Numbered from the stretch's first letter, positions 1-11,808 are shown. The stretch: DNA of 64,000 nt from Saccharina japonica (GCA_008828725.1 MEHQ01000605.1:1121067-1185066); one strand, 5' to 3'. Notes: generated from the letters alone by a model not told the origin. Made by a program: numbers and translations.

Positions 1-1
1 G

Positions 2-1366
2 TACGGTTGGCCCACGAAAACTAAGGCGAGACTTGTAGCGCGGGGGGATGAGCAGAGAGTTGACATCGATTTTGGAGAATTGTTTGCGCCCACTGTTGCT
101 GTCTCGAGTGTGCGGTTATTGACAGCGATGGCGTGCGAGCTGGATCTTGACTTGTGCCATTTTGATATTGAGCAGGCATTCGTGCAGTCTGATCTTGAGG
201 AAAATGTATTCATGCGTTTGCCTCAGGGATGCGGTAGACTGTCGGGGAAGATAGTAAGACTGAACAAGAGCCTGTACGGTTTGAAGCAGGCATCGAGGCA
301 GTGGCATGCTCACCTTACTAGCTGCTTATCGACTTTGGGATTTGAGCAGTGTCTGGCTGATGCGTGCGTATTTCGTTTGATGGAAGAGGGGAGAGTAGTG
401 ATGACTATAGTGGTGCATGTGGATGATATTTTTGCGGTAGGGGAGAAGGCAAGGTGTGACCAGTTTGGCAGGGACTTGAACCAGATGGTTCCAGTCAAGA
501 ACCTGGGAGAGTTGCGTTGGTATTCGGGGTGTTTCTACGAGAGGGATTGGGAAAAGGGGGTGCTGAAGATTTCCCAGCAGACATTCGCTGAACAATTGGC
601 GGATGAATACGGGATAGAGTTTGGTAAGAGTGTTCCGCTCCCGGTTGGCACAAGACTTGCGGAATTTGACCAGGATGAAGCGCCAGGGAGCTGGCCGTTT
701 CGCGAGTTGGTTGGCTCACTGATGTGGCTTTCAACTCAGACTCGGCCAGACATCTCCAACGCAGTAAGAGCAGTGGCTAGATACTGCGCTGCTCCCAAGC
801 AAGTGCACTGGAGGGCAGCACTTGGTATTTTAGGGTATGTGAGAAGGACTAGTTATTTCGGGGTTACATTTCAGAGAGGTACGGAAGGGGGGCTGAGCTT
901 GCAGGTGTTTGCTGACGCTGACTACGCAAGCAAGGCGGCTGACAGAAGGTCAGTTTCAGGGGGATTGGTAATGTGCGGGGGTGCTTGCGTGTCTTGGTTT
1001 TCCAGGACTCAGAAATGCGTCACACTTTCCACGACGGAGGCAGAGTACGTGGCACTTGCAGATGTCATTAAGGAAGTGTTGTTTTTGAGGCAGGTGTGGC
1101 GCTTCATGTTGCCTGATGTAGGCATGCCGTGCATACCGGTGTTCGAGGATAATCAGGGTGCGGTGCAACTTGCGCAGAACCCTATTACCAACTCAAACTC
1201 CAAGCACATCGACGTGCGACACCACTTTCTCAGAGAACTGGTTGGGAGGAGAGAGATATCGATCATCCACGTACCGTCCCCTTATCAGCATGCGGATTTT
1301 CTGACCAAGGCCATATCGCGGGAATCTTTCGAGTTCCACCGTAGCCTTGCGATGAACTTGTGGTGA
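2..1366 (+). CDS. Ty1/copia retrotransposon polyprotein, 3' part (reverse transcriptase + RNase H), 5' end outside window
   Basis: The frame is open from base 2 to the stop at 1366, so the start lies left of the window. The opening residues read KARLVARGDEQ then FGELFAPTV, the usual start of the copia reverse transcriptase domain. Further motifs are QAFVQSDLEENVFMRLPQG, LYGLKQASRQWH, the catalytic VVHVDDIFAVG (His replaces the usual Tyr of YVDD), and LVGSLMWLSTQTRPDI. RNase H follows with ADADYASKAADRRSVSGG, LSTTEAEYVAL, EDNQGAV and NSKHIDVRHHFLRE. This part would copy element RNA into DNA and degrade the RNA strand. No stop or frameshift is seen, so the copy may be young. Copia order (RT/RNase H last) fits the stop here with a 3' LTR expected just downstream, but I could not delimit an LTR. 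Confidence 0.93.
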   Translation, partial: YGWPTKTKARLVARGDEQRVDIDFGELFAPTVAVSSVRLLTAMACELDLDLCHFDIEQAFVQSDLEENVFMRLPQGCGRLSGKIVRLNKSLYGLKQASRQWHAHLTSCLSTLGFEQCLADACVFRLMEEGRVVMTIVVHVDDIFAVGEKARCDQFGRDLNQMVPVKNLGELRWYSGCFYERDWEKGVLKISQQTFAEQLADEYGIEFGKSVPLPVGTRLAEFDQDEAPGSWPFRELVGSLMWLSTQTRPDISNAVRAVARYCAAPKQVHWRAALGILGYVRRTSYFGVTFQRGTEGGLSLQVFADADYASKAADRRSVSGGLVMCGGACVSWFSRTQKCVTLSTTEAEYVALADVIKEVLFLRQVWRFMLPDVGMPCIPVFEDNQGAVQLAQNPITNSNSKHIDVRHHFLRELVGRREISIIHVPSPYQHADFLTKAISRESFEFHRSLAMNLW

Positions 1367-1439
1367 CCTTATTGTTAAGGAGTTATGATAAGAACGATGG
1401 TGACTGACTTTATGATGATTTTGTGTTCTACGGGATTTG

Positions 1440-1760
1440 TTTCCTTGATTTATTGGTGTTTCGAGATATATTATTGGTTCTTCGGAATGGATGGTTGATT
1501 TTATTGGTTTCTCGAGATTGATTATTGATACTTCGGGATGGATGGTTGATTTTATTGGTGTTTCGAGATAGATTATTGATTCTTCGGAATGGATGGTCGA
1601 TTTTATTGGTGTTTCGAGATAGATTATTGATTCTTCGGAATGGATGGTCGATTTTATTGGTGTTTCGAGATATATTATTGTTTATTCGGAATGGATGGTT
1701 GATTTTATTGGTTCTTCAGAGGTTGATTATTGATCCTTCGGGATTGGTTTTTGATTTTTG
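1440..1760. repeat. Minisatellite, about 50-bp unit, downstream of the copia ORF
   Basis: About six imperfect copies of a unit built from TTTATTGGTGTTTCGAGATA and TTATTGATTCTTCGGAATGG with ATGG(T/C)(T/C)GA. It lies 75 bp after the copia stop and may be part of the element's 3' untranslated region or LTR. An open frame through it is only the repeat translated. Confidence 0.85.
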
Positions 1761-2784
1761 AGTGGGTTTTGTGAATCTGAAGTTAGCACTACTGGATAAA
1801 CTTGTATCAACCTATTGACACCGAGCTGATGGCCGTCTGATTATCGCAGCCTTACGCTCTAGTTTCGGCAGCTGAGTGTCTTGGAAGATTGTTGAAGTTT
1901 GAGCTAGTATGGTTTAGATTTTTGGTATCTGAGTTTGAAATAATTTGCTTGAATTTCTGGTATTCGGACTGATTTGTTTTATTTTGAGATTTCAAGGTGC
2001 TATGAATAAATGCATTATTTTTGATGCGTAGGTTTCGTTTTTGGTATTTTGACTGGACGGAAGTTATCAGGACTGTGACACGAGCAGGGGGCGTGTGGGA
2101 TTTGCTCGCGCCAAAAGTCTGATATTGTACTGACTTGTGTGATTCTTGTAACGGTATTATATCTACGTAGATTGCGGCGGGATTTGTGTTTACCCGAGGG
2201 GTTGCACAAAATTATATTTGGATTCCTTTTTGGGGTCCCGGGGAGAAAGAGGATGCGTGGCCCTCTCTCCCACAACAATAATTGATACCTGGTTTCTACA
2301 TCTTCTCCATCGCCTCATGGCAAGCCCCACCCTCTCAACACCCAGACACACCCGGTGCACGAGTTGACCCCTTAATCCGAAGCCATTTATGCCAATATAT
2401 TAGTCTAGAACATGACGACAGCATGTAATCAAATGGGCCCTCCATCCAGTTGGCCGGATAATCGACGTTTGATCACACCCGTATATCCCACACCCAACAC
2501 TGACACACACAGAATACAAGAAATACGTCAGGGTAAGTTGTCGCGCACGCCACCACTTTGACAAGATCCAAAAAGGTCGCAAGAAGGTAGTGGCGGTCCT
2601 TTGGGGAGCTTCGGGAGCATGGGGGGTACGGGTTTCTGGTCGGGTTTGATCCAGTCTGGCGTCGTGCTGTACTCTAAGTGAACATTGCCCATCTGATCAA
2701 CATGAACACACGTGACAATCCAACTAAAATAATCGCTTTATTTGGGAATGGGGTAAACACGCACTTATGAGTACAAAAAATAAG
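1761..2784. other. No gene seen; T-rich sequence between minisatellite and LINE relic
   Basis: No coding signal, RNA gene or clear repeat is visible. It may include the rest of the copia 3' LTR, but no second LTR is in the window for comparison. Confidence 0.4.
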
Positions 2785-3475
2785 AGAATTCAAGGACTAG
2801 TTGAACGGATATCTTGCCGCACGATCTACCATTTCGTTTCTGCATTCATCGACAGCTGTATCAGTACGGTCGCCCCTGCCCCCCCCCTCTCCTGGTCGCC
2901 TCTCTTGGCGTCCTCAGCTGCATGCCGTAGCCAGCTCCTCTCCGCTTCGGCCCTGTGCCACCTCGCCATGAAATGGTCCGCCGCCTCGCCAACCCCCCGA
3001 TACCACACCCCCCTCTTTTTGGCCGCCCTCGGCCATAGTACTCGTCTCTGCTCCGAACAGTAAAGGTGAGCTTTCTGTGGAACCCTCTGTCGCTCGAAAA
3101 ACCCTGAGATCATCTGTTAGACATTGTGCCCAGTTCTTTTCTGGTCGGCCAGGCCCCGGGTTCGTCCCACCGGCGATCGTCCCAAACATCACCCGCCTGG
3201 TCAGCCGCTCATTGGTCGTGCGTTGTACGCCCCCCGCAAAGAGGAGGCGTCGTTTGCGGATGGTCGTCTCAACGCTCTCGCATTGTGCCTTCTTCAGAGC
3301 CTTGGCGTACGACATGAGATGGTCGGTGCGTTGTCGGCGCTGGGAACCAATGAGCCGTAGGAGGAATTTGTGGTGTGCCGTTCGGAGCTCAGGGAAGTGC
3401 TCCTGGCTAAGGATCCACGTCACACACCCGTACAGCAGTGTCTCCATCACCTCGGCCTTTAGCATGCGCACCTTT
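2785..3475 (-). pseudogene. LINE (non-LTR) reverse transcriptase C-terminal relic, copy 1
   Basis: Read on the minus strand, the translation has the C-terminal (post-catalytic) region typical of LINE reverse transcriptases: KAEVMETLLYGCVTW, LRTAHHKFLLRLIG, RRQRTDHLMSYAKAL, CESVETTIRKRRLLFAGG, TRRVMFG and GRPEKNWAQCLTDDLR. The catalytic core and endonuclease are missing (5' truncation). The frame breaks near 3050-3110, where the homologous tail (AAEDAKRGDQERGG, VLIQLSMNAETKW) continues in another frame. It is closely similar, in opposite orientation, to the relic at 8140-8915, and both end at the same 3' sequence. Dead copy. Confidence 0.88.
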
Positions 3476-3730
3476 AGATATAAACCAGTATTATTTTAGG
3501 ATGTCTATTTGGGTAAGAATTCATAGAATCATAAAGAGCGGTGTCTTGAGAGGCAGATTGAGCACGTTCTATTGGAGAATCGTAGAGTGCGAGGTTCTGA
3601 AGGAGGACTGTTGAGTAGGTTATACTGGAAAATATATATTTGATTCCAGGAGCAAATCCCAGGTCAGTTGAGAGCGTTTGATATCAGTTGAGAGAATATG
3701 TACAGTAACGAACCAATCATTCAAGGGTAT

Positions 3731-4233
3731 GTTAGGTAAGGTACGTACTCACTAGGTATATCCAGGTAAAATACCCGGTATATATGTACCTTACCTAACC
3801 ACTTTTAGGTACGTTAAATACGGAACCCGATACCTTACCTAAGTGTTAGGTACGTTAGGTACGGACCTCGATACCTTACCTAAGTTTTAGAGACGATAGG
3901 TAAGCCGCTCGATACCTTACCCGGGGTACCGGTATGTACGCCGACGAGATACCCGGGTTTAGGTAGGAGCTCAGGGACGACCTCAATACCTTACCTATTT
4001 TTTAGGTACGTTAGGTACGTTAGGTACGGATCCCGATACCTTACATAAGGTTTAGGTACGTCAGGTACGGACCTCAATACCTTACCTAAGTTTAGGTACG
4101 TTAGGTACGGACCTCGATACCTTACCTAAAATTTAGATACGATAGGTACGCTGCTCGATACCTTACCCGGGTACGGGTATACACGTCGACGAAATTCCCG
4201 GCTTTAGGTACGAGTTTTAGGTACCTTACTTGA
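3731..4233. repeat. Satellite block 1, unit around GATACCTTACCTAAGTTTTAGGTACGTTAGGTACGG
   Basis: Repeated about every 40 bp: ACCTCGATACCTTACC followed by TAAGTTTTAGGTACG and TTAGGTACGG. A longer variant with TTACCCGGGTACGGGTATAC, CGTCGACGAAATACCCGG and TTTAGGTACGAGCTCAGGG recurs about every 200 bp, a higher-order pattern. No coding content. Confidence 0.9.
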
Positions 4234-4708
4234 AATGTGTAATAAAAAGTGAAGTGCCTGACGTCATCTGAGAGACAAAAAAAAAAACTCAAAATCTTGG
4301 ATTGAAATTGCAAACTGCAAGGTACTCACAGCCACAGCTGACGTGTTTGTAATTTTATCAATTATATTAAAAGTAGGCATGCCATCTGCTCGCCACACAC
4401 CAAATACCAGGGCACTCGCCACCTGTGCCAAACCCAGGACGCCTGTCACCCAGACAGACGTGGCCAAACCAGGGGTAGAGTAGCGTCGTGAATCGTGGCA
4501 AATGAGCGAAACCCCTTGTGAAGACCCGGAGGGCCATGCTTCACCGAGCGAGGGAGCCAGCTCACAGGAAACTCCCGGGCCACAGCTCCCGAGGCTCTCA
4601 CCCAGAAACAATACGTAACTACGTACGATGTTTATGTTTTTGTACCCGGGTTCATACCCGTACCCACACTTAGGTGCGGCCTAAAAAACACACTGTAGTG
4701 TAAGACAT
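4234..4708 (-). other. Non-satellite insert splitting the satellite, with a possible coding fragment
   Basis: This 475-bp segment interrupts the satellite. On the minus strand 4611-4264 is open for 115 codons, with a hydrophobic stretch (TSVWVTGVLGLAQVASALVFGVW) and a GTGAGT donor-like site (plus-strand ACTCAC at 4325-4330). Its AT-rich edge resembles 9046-9080, so it may belong to a dispersed element. I do not recognise a protein family. Confidence 0.3.
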
Positions 4709-5241
4709 GTTAGGTACTTACCTCGATACCTTACCTAAGTTTTAGGTACGATAGGTACGCTGCTCGATACCTTACCCGGGTACGGGTATACACGTCGACG
4801 AAATACCCGGGTTTAGGTACGAGCTCAGGGCCGACCTCAATACCTTACATAAGGTTTAGGTACGTTACGTACTGACCGCGATACCTTACCTAAGGTTTAG
4901 GTACGTTCGGTACAGCCATTACTACGAGTACCTTACCTAAGTTTTAGTTTCGTTAGGTACGGACCCCGATACCGTACCGGGTATCGGGTATGCACTTTGA
5001 CAAAATACCGGGGTTTAGGTACGAGACTTAGGACGACCTCAATACCTTACCTAAGTGTTAGGTACGTTAGGTACGGATCTCAATACCTTCCCTAAGTGTT
5101 ACGTACGTTAGGTACGGATCTCAAAGCCATACCTACGTTTTAGGTACGTTAGGTACGGCCGTCAATACCTTACCTAAGTTTTAGGTACGTTAGGTACGAC
5201 CTGAAAAACCTACCCGGCTATAGGTATACCTTACCTGAGAC
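4709..5241. repeat. Satellite block 2, same unit as 3731-4233
   Basis: The same GATACCTTACCTAA and TTTAGGTACGTTAGGTACGG units resume, with the same CCCGGGTACGGGTATACACG higher-order variant. The block ends at a partial unit near 5240. The array before the insertion was probably continuous with block 1. Confidence 0.9.
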
Positions 5242-5493
5242 ACCCTTCCAATCATCAGCAGAGAGTGAGGTGATCTACTGAAACGGAGCCAAGAGTTGAT
5301 GGTGGGGTAGCTGGGGAGATCATAGCTTATCAGTATGCTGTAGGATGTGTTGAAAATAGCCTTGACAGAAGAGTAAAGCTTCCGTTGAGAAGAAGGCACG
5401 CATATATCTCTGACTACGTGGTTCTAGGAAGAGTGTACTACGAGCAGTTGGAGACAGCAAGACGAACAGAGGTGCCCCACCCTCTCAGTACTT

Positions 5494-6085
5494 TAGTTGT
5501 CTACGACGTACACAGCAGTACTAGTTGAACAAGTATTTCAAACAGTAGTTGTCTACAGACAACTGGTTGCACAAGTATTTCAAACAGTAGCTGTCTGGCA
5601 GACAACTACGAATTGTTGTAGTTGTACAGGAGCACAACCCGTACAACCGCAACCGACAACTACAACTAATAGTTGTGCGCGGCCGCAACTACTCAGTAAG
5701 TGTAACTGAACAACCCGTTGTATAGTTTTTCCAGCCAGTAGTTGTCTGCAGACAACTAGTTGCAACTGGTTTTTCTGCCAGTAGTTGTCTGCCGACAATT
5801 AGTTGTACAAATGTGTCAAACAGTAGTTGTCTGCAAACAACTAGTGAACTAGTTGCACTAGTTTTTCAAACTGAAGTTATCCCTACACAAATAGTTGCGT
5901 AGGTTCTCTACCCTGTAGTTGTTTGCAGGCAACTAGTTGCACTAGTTTTCCTAACAGTAGTTGTCTACAGACAACTAGTTGCACATGTGTTCCAAACAGT
6001 AGTTGTCTACAGACATCTAGCTGCACAACTTTTTCAAACAGTAGATGTCTACAAACAACTTCTGTAGTTGCACAACTTTTCCCTT
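5494..6085. repeat. Tandem array of a palindromic motif (AGTTGTCTGCAGACAACT)
   Basis: At least ten copies of AGTTGTCTRCAGACAACT (an 18-bp perfect or near-perfect palindrome), separated by AGTTGCACAAGTATTTCAAACAGT-like spacers of about 20-25 bp. Copies near 5640-5700 are degraded. Each unit could extrude a hairpin. No coding content; short open frames here are repeat artefacts. Confidence 0.88.
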
Positions 6086-7204
6086 CAACTGCAACCGAGA
6101 CGATAATAAGACATACTAAACTATCCTTGATTTGAGCTGCTGGCTGTATTATTTATACCACGAACCAATCAGCACATAGCATATTCTGCTGCTGTGTGAG
6201 AGAAGTGCGAGAGCTACAATCGGCTTTCCTCAGACCTTCGTCGAATCTTCCATGTGCTGGCAATTGGACAAAACCACAGCACAAAGGCTGCAGGGGGTAC
6301 ACGAAAAATAAATGTAAAATGTATAGTCTACCAGGTACGTACTTACCGTCCTTGACTTCACAAGGCGCGAGGCGCAAAATGGTGTTGGTAATGGCCGTCA
6401 CCGAGGAGGCTTTGTCTCGCCAATAGGCAGGTTTCGGCTGCACTTTCAAGATCTTGAAATAACATGGCGCGGAGTGAAAAAGATAGTATAGCTGTCGCTA
6501 GGAACTCGCGCAGCAGAATATTAGTAACTGTCGTCAGCTTGTGTGCATTGGTGAGGAAAACATCAGGAAAAAACGTCAACAACGTGCCCCGAGAACCCCC
6601 TCTGCCCTCCATTCAGGCGCTACACGCGCATGATGGCGCAGACTAGGATGACGGGTTCGAAACCGTGTTGACCACGTTTTTTTCGCCGTTAGAGTTGCAG
6701 TACGTTTACTATAGAACTAAAGAAAAACTGGATATTCACATCACTTGTACGTGTAGGGTAACAGATAGTGCAGGTGACTACGTATCATCACATGGGTCAA
6801 GGTTTCGAGACCCGTGTATGACAAAAAAAAAACGTTTTTTTTATGTGAAAGCGCAACGAATTAGACAGATAAAATTATGAGAATAGTTTGGATAACCACG
6901 TAGTAGACGAATCAAATTATGAGAATTTGATAAAAAGTGCCGACGGAAAAGTGCAGACAGGTTCAACTGTTTAATCAAGTAAAAAAACGGTCGACGCTTT
7001 CTCGCAAGGGGTCCCTATCACGAGAGACTTGGTCAAGATTAGAAACTCGCATTCGCTCGTAATAAAATATGGCAAGGCCAAGGGAGCGAAGCAACCGCTG
7101 TTTTATTTCTAACTTACAGGCATTCAAAATCTTCGTAGCGGTGCGTACGGGTTTCCATTTGTGTATGACGGTTGTCCGTCTTTACTATTCGTATGTTTGC
7201 AGTA
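6086..7204. other. No gene seen
   Basis: No splice-supported coding region. A GGTTCGAAACC sequence at 6654-6664 resembles a Pol III B box, followed by a T run at 6678, but no complete tRNA fold can be drawn. Confidence 0.35.
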
Positions 7205-7612
7205 GTAGTACTTCCCCCCCCGCCGTCCTTTGCCACTCTTCTTCGTGTTGCTTCGCTGGTGCAGCAATTATCTGTTCCTCTTAGGCACGTACCTGGTATG
7301 CTTGTATTATAGGGGCGCTTTTGTCTCCTTGCGTCATTTGTATTAAGTTTCATTTCAGAATTCGTCTTTCAAATTCGATTTTTGTCATTTTTGTTCGTTT
7401 CGACTTGTGTCGTTGTGTTCTCGTACCCGGTACGTTGGAATTGCACTTGCTTTACCCATTAGTTCGCGCTTAAGCTTGTTTTTGGTTGTTATCTGTCTCA
7501 CAGTCTGTGATCACATAATTCGTATCTCTCTAGGATTTGGAATCAGGACAGACACTGGGTGTACGGATGTACGCAGTTGGGTAGGAGTATCACGGGTTTA
7601 ATGTGAAGACAA
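7205..7612 (+). repeat. Direct repeat, left copy (candidate LTR or dispersed element)
   Basis: Matches 9305-9703 in the same orientation over about 400 bp with indels. Shared blocks include CCGTCCT, TCGTGTTGCTTCGC, TTATCTGTT, TTGTCTCCTTGCGTCAT, TGTTCTCGTACCC, GGAATCAGGACAGACACTGG and AATGTGAAG. The pair flanks the LINE relic at 8140-8915. Confidence 0.7.
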
Positions 7613-8139
7613 CACCCACACTGACCGTGAGGACTGTGTACGTCACCGATTTCCTGGAAGCCGGCATCCACACAAGGGGACGAGTTGGGCTAACGCGTGA
7701 GACTTGTTTCGTCGTTGACTACTTGGAGTTGGTCGCCGTTGCCGTGCTTCTGTGGTTCTGGTGCATTTCGGGTGCGGCGGGATTTCGTTTGTGTTGGCGA
7801 GTTTTGTTCCTGCGAACGCACACAGGCTATACACGGCAAGTGTCAGGCGGCGTGGCCTCGTGTACCTCTCAACTACTATACCGTACTACGTGCCTACAAC
7901 ATAGCTCTTGGTTCCATTCATACTTGCGCACAACACACATATATATATATATATATATTTGCTTTGCACTCTCTCGTGCCTATTAATAGTACAATTGTCT
8001 ACCTATAAGCGTATATTCGTATATTTCGAAACACTACAACTGTGAGATAGAGGATTTCATCGACACTCATCTTTGCAACCTGAGTGTGATACCTCCATCG
8101 CTTGTTCGAAGTGTATCTGGGTAGTCTTGTTGTCGCAAG

Positions 8140-8915
8140 CGCGGACATTATGCAAGAAAATTACCGACGCATCGGACTCGCATGGGCATGCTACAATCGG
8201 TTCAAGATATGGAGGATGCCCCGTTCACTCTAATGGTGCGCATGCTAAAGGCCGAGGTGATGAAGACACTGCTGTACGGGTGTGTGACGTGGGCCCTTGG
8301 CCAGGAGCACTTCGTTGAGCTCCGACCTGCACACCACAACCTCCTCCAACGGACCATGGGTTTCCCGCGCCGACAACGCACCGACGACCTCATGTCGTAC
8401 GCCAAGGCTCTCAAGAAGGCACAGTGCGAGAGCGTTGATACCACCATCCGCAAACGACGCCTCCTCTTTGCGGGGGCCGTACAGCGCACGAATAATAAGT
8501 GGATGACACGACGGGTGATGTTTGAGACGATCGTCGGTGGGCAAAACCTGGTACGTGGCAGACCAGAAAATATCTGGGCCCAATGTCTAGCAGATGATCT
8601 CAGGGTTGGTCGAAGGGCAGAGGGGCTCCACAGAAAACCCCCCTTTGATGTTCGGAGCGGAGACGTTGTTATGGCCGACGGCTAAGAAGAGTGAGAAGTG
8701 TTATCGGGGGGTCGTTGAGGCGGCGGATAGTCCCATGGCGAGGTGGCACGAGCGTGAAGCGAAGAAGAGCCGGCTTCGGCATGCACCTGAGGACGCCTAC
8801 GAGAGGCGACAAGGAGAGGGGGGTGAGGGGGCAGCCGTACTGATACAGCTGTCGACTAATGCAGGAACCAAATTTGTGGATCGTGCGGCAAGATATCGGT
8901 TCGACTAGCCCTTGT
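8140..8915 (+). pseudogene. LINE reverse transcriptase C-terminal relic, copy 2
   Basis: Plus-strand homologue of 2785-3475. It starts with RRIGLAWACYNRF, then after a frame change reads KAEVMKTLLYGCVTW, LRPAHHNLLQRTMG, RRQRTDDLMSYAKAL, CESVDTTIRKRRLLFAGA and RRVMFETIVGG. A second frame change near 8590-8640 precedes the tail (MARWHEREAKKSRLRHA, VLIQLSTNAGTKF), which stops at 8908. Catalytic motifs are absent. It reaches slightly further 5' than copy 1 and shares its 3' end, as expected of two 5'-truncated insertions of one LINE family. Confidence 0.88.
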
Positions 8916-9304
8916 ATTATAAAATCGAGTAGTAACTACCAGGCTCCTAGTACATCACGAAACCTACACCAATATCACAAATAACACATAGAACAAAATT
9001 TCTACGCAGCTCGCAAAGTTGAGTATCTACTATTCAATCGGTTGAACTCACAGCTGACGTATTTATAATAATTTTATATAATTCTACTGTAGTGTATGTT
9101 TTGTATGTGTGTTTTTTTCTTGTTGAGGTGTTCACTGGGAAGGAGACGGCAGAGGGTGTGGCGTGGTCCCCGTATCGGTTTCGTAGCAGATACGGGAACT
9201 TGCTACTATCATGGTGTTGATAACGATTTGTCTCGTTTTCTCTCTTTTGTCTTCTTTCTTGCTTTTTGCCTTGCTTTTTGTCTTGTTTCTCTCTTTGATT
9301 ATTT

Positions 9305-9703
9305 TCCCCCCAACCGTCCTATACCGGTGTCTTCCTCGTCGTCGTGTTGCTTCGCCCGTGCGGCAGTTATCTGTTACTCTTCGGCACTTTGGATGTTCTT
9401 CTAGGTGCGCTTCTGTCTCCTTGCGTCATGCGTCATTTGAAATATGTTTCGTTTCATAATTCGTTTTGTTTTTTTGCGTTTTTTCTTTGTTCTTATGCTT
9501 TTGTTTGGCTCGTGTCGTTTTGTTCTCGTACCCAGTACGTTAACATTTCACTTGTCTAACCCTTTCATTTGCGTTTGTTTTGGTGTGGTTGTTCTTTGTT
9601 TCACACACTGTGACCAGGGAATTTGTATCTCTCCAGGATTAGGAATCAGGACAGACACTGGGTGTACTGAGGTACTTGGGTGGAAATAAGGTGTTCAATG
9701 TGA
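9305..9703 (+). repeat. Direct repeat, right copy
   Basis: Second copy of 7205-7612, ending in the same GGAATCAGGACAGACACTGG, GGGTGTAC and AATGTGAAG blocks. Spacing between copies is about 2.1 kb. A related ending (TTTAATGTGAAGACAACAAC) also occurs at about 52880. Confidence 0.7.
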
Positions 9704-11787
9704 AGGCTATACACACAGAAGCCAACTCTTATTTCCTTTCTTCTTGGTTCTTTCGAGCGGCCCCTTCGGTCCAAACAAAAACAAAGTACATGCTGTTTTA
9801 GAAAACAACGTGCTTCGGACTTTTATATAGGAGCAACTCTTTTCCTGGTAATTACAATTGAGCTATCATTATGATTCACTGAACACGGCATACCGTCCGT
9901 TCTAATGCTCACACCTGCACCCGACAACGTATATAGTGTGTTCGTTATTGTCTCTAGGAGTTGTTGGGGTTGTTGGATCTGCAAGAAAGGGCGGGCACGG
10001 CGGAGTTTGAATAGCGAAACGAAAATGCTCAGGAGCAAGATTTGCGATCGTTTCGGAGTTTCTTTTTGGTACCCTAACTCTTGTGTGGCCACGTGTATTT
10101 CACACACAGCTAAAGAGAGGGGGGCAAATTATTCATCCCTTTCCATAATGCCTAAACACATTGTATTTGTAGCAGTTCTTCTGTGATAGTTTCATTTTTG
10201 TTGTTTGCTCCGCATATTCGAAAGCAGCGTGGTCGGCCGTCAACGACTCCTGTACACATCCGGGATTGCCAAACCATCACTGCGACACCAGCCTGGGGAT
10301 ACCGAACTAGTATAACAAGGTTGGTGATTGTCATTAGCAAGGGAGCCCTACTCTAATTGCTTGATCATGTTTTCGTTCTACGTGCACATTGATTCCGGAC
10401 TTGAACACCCGTGGAAGCACCGCAGTACAGGCTTGGGGTATACACGTATTGCTGGATATGCTCGGGCATCAGACGCCAGAAACCTCATCAATGCCCTGAT
10501 ACAAAGCACAGATCGTACGTGAGTAAATCAAACGTGTGTACACGGTTTGTCTATGGGCGTGGGAAAGAGACACTACAATGTAGCGCGCACGGTCGACTGT
10601 TGTGAATGGTGCTGGAATGCATAAACATATAACACCATTATATCTAGTTATATATACGAAGTATGCATTTTTGTCGATGACATACGGGGTAATTGACGCT
10701 CACCAGGGGAGTATGAACACGCCAAGGTAGGCTGACAAGTTGATAGGGCATTTCGCACCTACGTACAGTACCAATATCGAGTTACACACCAACAATTGGC
10801 GAAACACCGGCTGTGGATGCAATGGATGAAATGTACGCATTCAGCGAAAACAACGGCTAGCACGACGCAAATCCGAAACAGTACTGCAGAGAGATACCTG
10901 GTATTAACCACCAGCAATACACAACCAAAAACCAATACTGCTGCGTAATACCAATGATTTGTGATTCAGTGTCATACCCATAAATAGCCAATTCGTATAG
11001 TGGTGCACATTACCCGGTATTGCTTTCAGTGGGGCCCGTTTTCGGGAATTGATGGCCCTGACGATGTGAGCTTATTACCCCGAAGCCGGTGCAGGAGTAT
11101 CCCTGCACCCAAATGTATAACCTTACGCGTCAAACATTAATCACAAGTACAATCCCTCCAAACTGTTGAGTGATTTATACTTCAATACTATATATTTTGC
11201 TCAATAGCCGGTATCGGTATCAGAAAACGTGCATACGACAAAGTTGGGTGTGTTCCATAGTTAGGGTTCCAACCATGGCCTTAACCCTTTGTACCCCCGG
11301 AAGCCGTCGAAAATTTCATTTGCGCACCACAAACGTCCCTCGAAGACCATGCAAGGTATGTCAATATCGAAGTATATCAATGTGAAAGTATACCAATGTC
11401 ATGAACGTGTTGCCCGCTATATCGATGTCCTCGATGCCGTCCGCCAAACTCTCTACGCCACTGATCACAGAGCCCGCATGCCAAAACGTCCCGTCTAAAT
11501 GTGACAGACAAAGGGTGCCGTCGTCTACAGTTCAGCGCTCTATTGCCGGCATATTATTGCGGATATAGTTCACGACATCGAGCAATAAATCCTCGGACGT
11601 ACCCCGCGTCGTGGTGAAATGCCTGCTTCAATGTGGTATACCCGCCCTGCGCAATTACGCTGCACAAAATTACAAACGTTTTACTTTACACAGGTGTACG
11701 GAACACCGCAAGCAACCTTATGATATATTGTAGAGTGTGGCTCTTCGTCTTGAAGAACCCCGGACCGGCAAAAAATTGAACTCCAAG
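9704..11787. other. No gene seen; downstream flank of the LRR gene
   Basis: No coding region with splice support and no recognised repeat. The 3' untranslated region of the LRR gene should begin in the right part if exon 26 is correct. Confidence 0.35.
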
Positions 11788-11808
11788 TTACATCACCAAG
11801 AATTGCAC
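11788..11808 (-). CDS. Exon 26 (tentative): last exon, VQFLVM and stop
   Basis: After exon 25 (phase 0, ending SITE) the domain needs a Val. A good acceptor (GTATTCCCCCCTTGCC, then CCAATGTTCAG) precedes GTG CAA TTC TTG GTG ATG TAA. Rivals are an acceptor at 12430 giving VKSKHLYT and stop, or read-through of exon 25. Chosen for the best pyrimidine tract only. Confidence 0.35.
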   Translation of the reverse strand: MQFLVM

